NCBI RefSeq assembly: GCF_900078705.1
Contig: NZ_FKIF01000006.1
Span: 682,001-746,000 of the forward strand
Length of the DNA: 64,000 nucleotides
DNA from: Bordetella ansorpii
GTDB lineage: Bacteria > Pseudomonadota > Gammaproteobacteria > Burkholderiales > Burkholderiaceae_B
Reading direction: 5' to 3'
The translations under genes and the position numbers were made by a program. How positions within the stretch are numbered: position 1 is the stretch's first letter; the number at the start of each line of letters is the position of its first letter. Under the pieces are notes generated by a model. That model was not told the DNA's origin. It worked only from the letters and a program-made list of their open reading frames with translations, and did not search any database. Of this stretch, positions 60,070-64,000 are shown piece after piece.

Positions 60070-60381
60070 CTACCTGACCGCCCATCCCTGCTCCCCGCAC
60101 AACTGCCTGGCCCGACCGAACTCCTCGGCCAGCAGGTCGTCGTACTGCGCTTCGCAGGACTGCTGCTCGTCCAGGGCCTCGGCCAGCAGCGGCCGCGCCT
60201 TTGCAGGGCGTCCCGTCTCGCAAAACAGATCACCCAGGCACACCAAAGCCTGCACCAGCGACACCGGATCGCTTTCCTGCTTGGCCATGTCGATGGCTTT
60301 CTTCAACGTATCCTCGCCGCAACCCAGTTTGCCGTGGTCGAGCAGGATCAACGCCTTGCGGAATTCGTCACGCGCGCTCAT
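60070..60381 (-). CDS. TPR-like small protein in immunity island
   Basis: This is a 103-aa, all-helical protein: EFRKALILLDHGKLGCGEDT, LKKAIDMAKQESDPVSLVQA, and LVCLGDLFCETGRPAKARPL give about two and a half tetratricopeptide-like units. Start 60381 is chosen over an upstream in-frame codon at 60411. Its role is probably protein binding, and immunity function is inferred from position. A 147-bp gap before the next stop shows nothing recognisable. Confidence 0.65.
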   Translation of the reverse strand: MSARDEFRKALILLDHGKLGCGEDTLKKAIDMAKQESDPVSLVQALVCLGDLFCETGRPAKARPLLAEALDEQQSCEAQYDDLLAEEFGRARQLCGEQGWAVR

Positions 60382-60418
60382 CGACGCGTCCCGATGACGA
60401 CCGCGGCGCAATGGTTGC

Positions 60419-60766
60419 TCATACGAGGTCCAAGAAGTCGTCCTTCTCGGCGTAGTGATTCAAACAATTGATGACTTCCTGCGTGGAGGCGTCCGGCTTC
60501 TGGTTGTACGCCAGGTCGACGACATCCTGAAACTGGTCCGCGTTGTAGAAATACGCAAGGCCGGCGCGCGTGACGATCTCGGGAGGAATCTCCGCGTCAT
60601 CCTCGACGTCGCCGGTGTGGCCGACGAACAGCAGCATGCCACCGTAAGCGGACTCGGCGCCGGAATGCGCGTAGAGCGAGTACACGACGTCTCGGTCGGC
60701 GCCCGCCCGTACCAGGGAAATCAATTCCTCGATGGGATAGAACTTGCCAATCTCAAGTTGCACCAT
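60419..60766 (-). CDS. Hypothetical immunity-type protein (115 aa, DUF7716-like?)
   Basis: This is a 115-aa acidic protein beginning MVQLEIGKFYPIEELISLVR and ending FQDVVDLAYNQKPDASTQEV then INCLNHYAEKDDFLDLV. The last part recalls the C-terminus of DUF7716 proteins, found in toxin-immunity loci, but I am not certain of that family. The start 60766 is internal to a slightly longer frame. Regional G+C drops noticeably from here to the right edge. Confidence 0.6.
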   Translation of the reverse strand: MVQLEIGKFYPIEELISLVRAGADRDVVYSLYAHSGAESAYGGMLLFVGHTGDVEDDAEIPPEIVTRAGLAYFYNADQFQDVVDLAYNQKPDASTQEVINCLNHYAEKDDFLDLV

Positions 60767-60834
60767 ATCCACTCCGTATCTTCTTCTTTGAAGCATGAGA
60801 CGGGCCGGAGATGCCTCCGTCCGCTGCGAATCGG

Positions 60835-61206
60835 CTACGAACCGATGTACTTGTGCCGCAGTTGAAGCTCACCGTCGGGCTTGCTCAGTTCGACATGCAG
60901 GGTCGGCTCTTGCGGCTTGCCATCGACCCAGATCACGCAGTCGGCTCCCCAAAAGTCGGGCTCATTCATCTCGTACAGATCGATGAAGGGCCGGGAGCCT
61001 TGTTTGCCGGAAAACGCCACATCGGACGGCGCCAGCCCGATGTCCGGCTGCTGTCCAAAATAACCCTCCAATGATTCGGTGATCTCTTGAACGATGGGCT
61101 CACCCACACCGAACCGGGCCTGCAGCGTAGCGCGATCCACGTCGTTCAGGGCCTTTACGTAGCAGGAGAGCAGCGCATACACCTCGAGTTCGAAAGAAGC
61201 ATCCAT
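60835..61206 (-). CDS. Hypothetical immunity-type protein (123 aa)
   Basis: This is a 123-aa protein: an N-terminal helix pair (FELEVYALLSCYVKALNDVD) followed by ITESLEGYFGQQPDIG. A beta-rich acidic C-terminal half follows (PFIDLYEMNEPDFWGADCVI, LHVELSKPDGELQLRHKY). I do not recognise the family. GGATGA precedes the ATG at 61206; an earlier methionine is at 61215. It lies 6-15 bp after the neighbouring stop, so the genes are co-transcribed. Confidence 0.62.
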   Translation of the reverse strand: MDASFELEVYALLSCYVKALNDVDRATLQARFGVGEPIVQEITESLEGYFGQQPDIGLAPSDVAFSGKQGSRPFIDLYEMNEPDFWGADCVIWVDGKPQEPTLHVELSKPDGELQLRHKYIGS

Positions 61207-61221
61207 CAAAGTCATCCGAAA

Positions 61222-61668
61222 TCAGGGCACCAGTATGTCGTACAGATAGACGGGCGCAAGAGCAGACTCATCAGACCTCAAGCGGAATACTGCGAAAGCA
61301 TCTGAGCAACCGTGCTGCGAAAAAATGGGCACCTCGATGGATAGCCTATCCTGCGAATTCCCCGATATATCGAAAACGTGGCCCTCTGCCAAGTCGCCAT
61401 CGGAACTGGTTGTCATCTTCTGCCCCGCAAGGCATTCGGCCAGAGCGGCCCGATATTCCGAAGCGGAACTCGGACCCGCAAGCCCTTGCGCAACCAGGCT
61501 TTCGAACCTGTCTTGCACCATCTCGTCGTAGATCTGGCGTACCCGCGCCATGCAGGCGGGATGATCGATCAATTTACTTTCCACAATAGGGCTCACATCG
61601 CCAGCGGCGCCGGGAAGCTGCAGCCTGTTGGCCGCAAGCCATCTGCCTCCGTCAGACATCCGAGTCAT
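61222..61668 (-). CDS. Hypothetical immunity-type protein (148 aa)
   Basis: This is a 148-aa protein: a helical N-terminal half (SKLIDHPACMARVRQIYDEM, SEYRAALAECLAGQKMTT) and a beta-rich C-terminal half (RLSIEVPIFSQHGCSDAFAV, FRLRSDESALAPVYLYDI). I do not recognise the family. The G+C is low for the window. Start 61668 is the first methionine; a second at 61659 is possible. It is 9 bp after the preceding stop. Confidence 0.6.
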   Translation of the reverse strand: MTRMSDGGRWLAANRLQLPGAAGDVSPIVESKLIDHPACMARVRQIYDEMVQDRFESLVAQGLAGPSSASEYRAALAECLAGQKMTTSSDGDLAEGHVFDISGNSQDRLSIEVPIFSQHGCSDAFAVFRLRSDESALAPVYLYDILVP

Positions 61669-61677
61669 TCATGCGCT

Positions 61678-62700
61678 TCAGCGCAGTCCTCCAACGGCAA
61701 CCTGGTCAGAATCGAAGTCCATTGCCAGATGAAATACCGAGACGGCGATGATCTGCCAGAAGATCAAGCTGTAGTGCACGTGAAAGAACAGGCTGTCGGT
61801 ACGGCATGTGAACCGCCCGCTTGCCTCGAAAGCACCCTGCTTGGCCGTTTCGGGCAATTTTTCGCGTATGGCATCGGGGCCGTCGGCAAAGACCAGGCCA
61901 AACGGTAAAGCTCCCGAATACCCTTTGGAACCGTAGACGCCTGCGCGCGACATCTTGAAGCCCGCAACGCATTTCTGCTTGCCGGCGCCGCCCAATTCGG
62001 CTGCAGGCAAGGCATAGAACGACAATCCGCATTGCCTATGGAACTGCGTATTCTCGTGGGAGGACAAGTCGCTTGCCGTCACCGGCGCGCCGACACTGGC
62101 CTCGACGAGCTGCAACAGCGTCGTGTCGGTGACGGGCTTGCCGATCATCCGCGCCAGCGGCTTCCAGTCTCTGTCGCTGACGGGGGCTTCGCCCCTCTCG
62201 TAAATGTTCTGAAGCCGGAACGAGAAGAAATCGATATTGCCCTGGCCCTCGGGCGCATAGCAGACATCGAGCACATACGCATCGACCAGGAATTGCGAGA
62301 CCGGCAATCCATAAGGGGCTCGCGTCGCCCTGGGCGGGCCGAATGCCCTTTCCAGATCCGCAGGGCTCATGCCGAAAGACAGATCGTAAGGCAAGGCCTG
62401 CTGCCAGCCAGCGTGTCCTCCTACGCCTGCGGAAAAGAACAGGATGGCAGAGACCGCCAGCGGCCCTTGAAGGCCGGACACACCCAACAGGCGTTCCTGC
62501 GCCAGGGTATCGGCGAACTCCAGCGTGAATCCATATCGCCAGTATTCTTCGACGGCGGCGCCTTCCCTGTCGTCATCGGGGTCCGGCCAGTTGAACAGGC
62601 CTGCCTGCGCGAAGCGCTGGAGCAGGTCCTGGTCCAGCGAGCCGCGTCCCAACGCCGACATCACCAGATGTGCATCGATGGGATGCATCGCATTGCTCAC
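61678..62700 (-). CDS. Hypothetical immunity-type protein with two LP-x-x-L-x-F units (340 aa)
   Basis: This is a 340-aa soluble protein starting with GTG at 62700 (overlapping the upstream stop as GTGA) or ATG at 62688. Two regions share a pattern: QALPYDLSFGMSPADLERAF with GPP (about residues 100-125) and GALPFGLVFADGPDAIREKL (about 262-285). The next protein upstream has TLPYGLRLDMKEAEIIKALG with QP. This suggests one repeated domain, duplicated here. The family is not recognised. Immunity to the upstream toxin is inferred from position. Confidence 0.65.
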   Translation of the reverse strand: MSNAMHPIDAHLVMSALGRGSLDQDLLQRFAQAGLFNWPDPDDDREGAAVEEYWRYGFTLEFADTLAQERLLGVSGLQGPLAVSAILFFSAGVGGHAGWQQALPYDLSFGMSPADLERAFGPPRATRAPYGLPVSQFLVDAYVLDVCYAPEGQGNIDFFSFRLQNIYERGEAPVSDRDWKPLARMIGKPVTDTTLLQLVEASVGAPVTASDLSSHENTQFHRQCGLSFYALPAAELGGAGKQKCVAGFKMSRAGVYGSKGYSGALPFGLVFADGPDAIREKLPETAKQGAFEASGRFTCRTDSLFFHVHYSLIFWQIIAVSVFHLAMDFDSDQVAVGGLR

Positions 62701-63179
62701 TGGATTTCCGCGGCGACGAAACGGATGAACGTGATTTCACGCGTCTTCAGATCGAGGCGAAAAATGATGTCTATGCCAGGCACCACCGCATCGTAATTCA
62801 GGAAGTAGGCGCCCAGAAATTCGTCCTGGCTGTCAGGCTGGCCCAGCGCCTTGATGATCTCGGCCTCCTTCATGTCCAGGCGCAAGCCGTAGGGAAGCGT
62901 GCCAGTGAAATCGCCGACGTCCTCTTCGTATTTTCCGTTCTGGACCGTCACGTCCTCCAGGAACAGGAATCCGGGGGCACGCGGCGCGCCACGCGTTTCT
63001 TCGTAGGAGTCGGTGAACTGCAGTTGCACCGACTCGCTGTCCAGGCCAACCGTGGCCAAGGGACGGTCCTTGGTGGTAAGACGCCTCTTTTGTCCGGACT
63101 GTTGCAGGAAGTCATCGAGGCTCGGGTCGCTGCAGGGCAACCCGATAAAAGAAACGGCTTTCTCAATGTTGATCGACAT
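62697..63179 (-). CDS. Hypothetical immunity-type protein with LPYGL domain (160 aa)
   Basis: This is a 160-aa protein starting MSINIEKAVSFIGLPCSDPS. Its C-terminal half has TLPYGLRLDMKEAEIIKALG and QPDSQDEFLGAYFLNYDAVV then IDIIFRLDLKTREITFIRFV, the same motif order as the 340-aa protein downstream. Its ATG is 2 bp after the toxin stop, the usual place for a cognate immunity gene. It overlaps the downstream gene (GTGA). Confidence 0.7.
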   Translation of the reverse strand: MSINIEKAVSFIGLPCSDPSLDDFLQQSGQKRRLTTKDRPLATVGLDSESVQLQFTDSYEETRGAPRAPGFLFLEDVTVQNGKYEEDVGDFTGTLPYGLRLDMKEAEIIKALGQPDSQDEFLGAYFLNYDAVVPGIDIIFRLDLKTREITFIRFVAAEIQ

Positions 63180-63181
63180 GG

Positions 63182-64000
63182 TCACAAACCTCTGATCGTG
63201 ATGTTGATGATGTCCTGCAGATGCTTGTCGGGGTCGATCCGTTGCATCGCGCGCCGCGCGGCCGAATACTGCTTTCGGCAAGGATGATCTGAATTCTTCA
63301 TCGCTTCTTCCAGAGCATCCATGTCGCGCAACATGGCTTCTCGCAGATTCCCTGCATCGGGGCCGTAGCGTGGCTTGTTGCGACTGCCCCAAGTAAGACT
63401 GCTGTTCTTGTGCACATCCGCTGGGATATTGATCGTATAGGCTTCATTGCGCGCGGCATTCAGTACTTTCTTGCGCTGCGCGGCCGTCAAGGAATCCCAC
63501 ATGGACTTCTTGCCCTGACCACGCATGGCCTTGAGCTTGTTCTCAGCAGCCTGCTCCAGAGCGCGCCCAGACGGCACATGGTCCCAATTGGTGTCGGTAT
63601 TGTCGAAGTCCTTCTTGTTTTTGTAAACGCCGACCTGGCCGCAGTCGGGCTTCTTCTTGCCTTCGCTCTTCCCGCCGTCCTCTTCGTCCTTCTTCTTGGG
63701 CTGCTCCTTGGGGTCCTTGGGATGCTCCTTGGGAGGAGGCGCCTCCTTCGAGCCTCGTTTCGCCGCAGCCTCCGCCGACTCCTCGACGGCGTGCATGCCC
63801 TTGCGCCCCACCTTGGCGGTCGTCGCGCCCCATCCGGCAAACGGAATTGCCGCGGCCAGCGACAGACCCGCGCCGATGAAATCACCGCGCAGCGCGCTGA
63901 TGCCCGCATTGGCCAAGTCCGCAAACTCACCCACGCCCGGGATGAGACCGACAGCATCCAGGCCCAGTTGCAGGCCATCGAGCACCTGCTCGGAGGTGAT
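63182..64000 (-). CDS. C-terminal part of a polymorphic toxin (T6SS/Rhs-type), N-terminus beyond window
   Basis: The frame is open to the right edge: 272 residues of a larger protein. A pre-toxin segment, VGLIPGVGEFADLANAGISA with GAGLSLAAAIPFAGWGATT, is typical of PAAR/DUF4150 and Rhs effectors just before the toxin domain. A Lys/Pro/Glu-rich linker follows, then a toxin domain. That domain has WDHVPSGRALEQAAENKLKA, SLTAAQRKKVLNAARNEAYT and NIPADVHKNSSLTWGSRNKP, whose D-H-V-P-S and I-P-A-D-x-H motifs resemble nuclease-type toxin tips. The exact toxin family is not recognised. Immunity genes follow directly. Confidence 0.75.
   Translation of the reverse strand: MTSEQVLDGLQLGLDAVGLIPGVGEFADLANAGISALRGDFIGAGLSLAAAIPFAGWGATTAKVGRKGMHAVEESAEAAAKRGSKEAPPPKEHPKDPKEQPKKKDEEDGGKSEGKKKPDCGQVGVYKNKKDFDNTDTNWDHVPSGRALEQAAENKLKAMRGQGKKSMWDSLTAAQRKKVLNAARNEAYTINIPADVHKNSSLTWGSRNKPRYGPDAGNLREAMLRDMDALEEAMKNSDHPCRKQYSAARRAMQRIDPDKHLQDIINITIRGL

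Noticed and set aside
1-64000. Search for tRNA, rRNA, transposase, integrase or attachment sites
   Set aside because: Nothing with a cloverleaf, a DDE/serine/tyrosine recombinase motif or flanking inverted repeats was found on reading. Small or decayed elements could still be missed.

Overview
The window is high-GC (about two thirds G+C) bacterial chromosome. It most resembles the Alcaligenaceae (Bordetella/Achromobacter type). The pointers are a Bug/TctC-type periplasmic receptor gene, Burkholderiales-type DUF4148 secreted proteins, a Burkholderiales-like order of type VI secretion genes, and a 60-bp repeat encoding MSAPGRPKREYRSAQHEGSF, which I recall (unchecked) from Bordetella/Achromobacter annotations. 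I saw no tRNA, rRNA, CRISPR array, insertion sequence or prophage.

Layout. 1-3516: a small catabolic cluster (SDR oxidoreductase, TctC receptor, DapA-family lyase) divergent from a LysR regulator. 3527-13702: housekeeping genes, namely mrp-tamA-tamB-dcd on the minus strand and a small membrane protein plus metG on the plus strand. 13861-16158: trhO and two META-domain lipoproteins. 16241-24302: a signalling locus with a response regulator, an HD-GYP protein, a hybrid-less histidine kinase, an orphan FlhD-like protein and a GGDEF cyclase on one strand, and an HTH-receiver fusion and a chemoreceptor on the other. 24418-25817: a two-gene unit that looks like the Kiwa anti-phage system (KwaA four-helix membrane protein, KwaB DUF4868 protein).

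25967-50504: one complete type VI secretion locus apart from vgrG and PAAR. It has a PEGA/pseudokinase protein, tagF, tssM, tssL (frameshifted at a GC dinucleotide run), tssK and tssJ leftward; a TssQ-like lipoprotein and an FHA protein rightward; and then tssA-B-C-hcp-tagJ-tssE-tssF-[60-bp repeat mini-ORF]-DUF3540-tssG-L,D-transpeptidase effector-immunity-tssH leftward. 50754-51686 is arginase. 51845-54170 holds four copies of an 18-bp palindromic operator, each set inside a sigma70-like promoter, serving two duplicated DUF4148 genes and two paralogous TetR genes with near-identical recognition helices. 54313-56439 is a PqqU/YncD-like TonB receptor.

56455-64000: a leftward polymorphic toxin-immunity island. 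The C-terminal part of a large toxin enters from the right edge. It is followed by a run of about ten small, tightly spaced or overlapping genes including three SUKH (SMI1/KNR4) proteins, a suppressor-of-fused domain protein, a TPR-like protein and several unrecognised immunity candidates. G+C is visibly lower here than in the rest of the window. The T6SS, its embedded effector pair, the toxin-immunity island and Kiwa together make this a competition-and-defence-rich region. The most striking specific observations are the Kiwa pair, the tssL frameshift, the 60-bp coding repeat spliced into the T6SS operon by translational coupling, and the TetR operator set.
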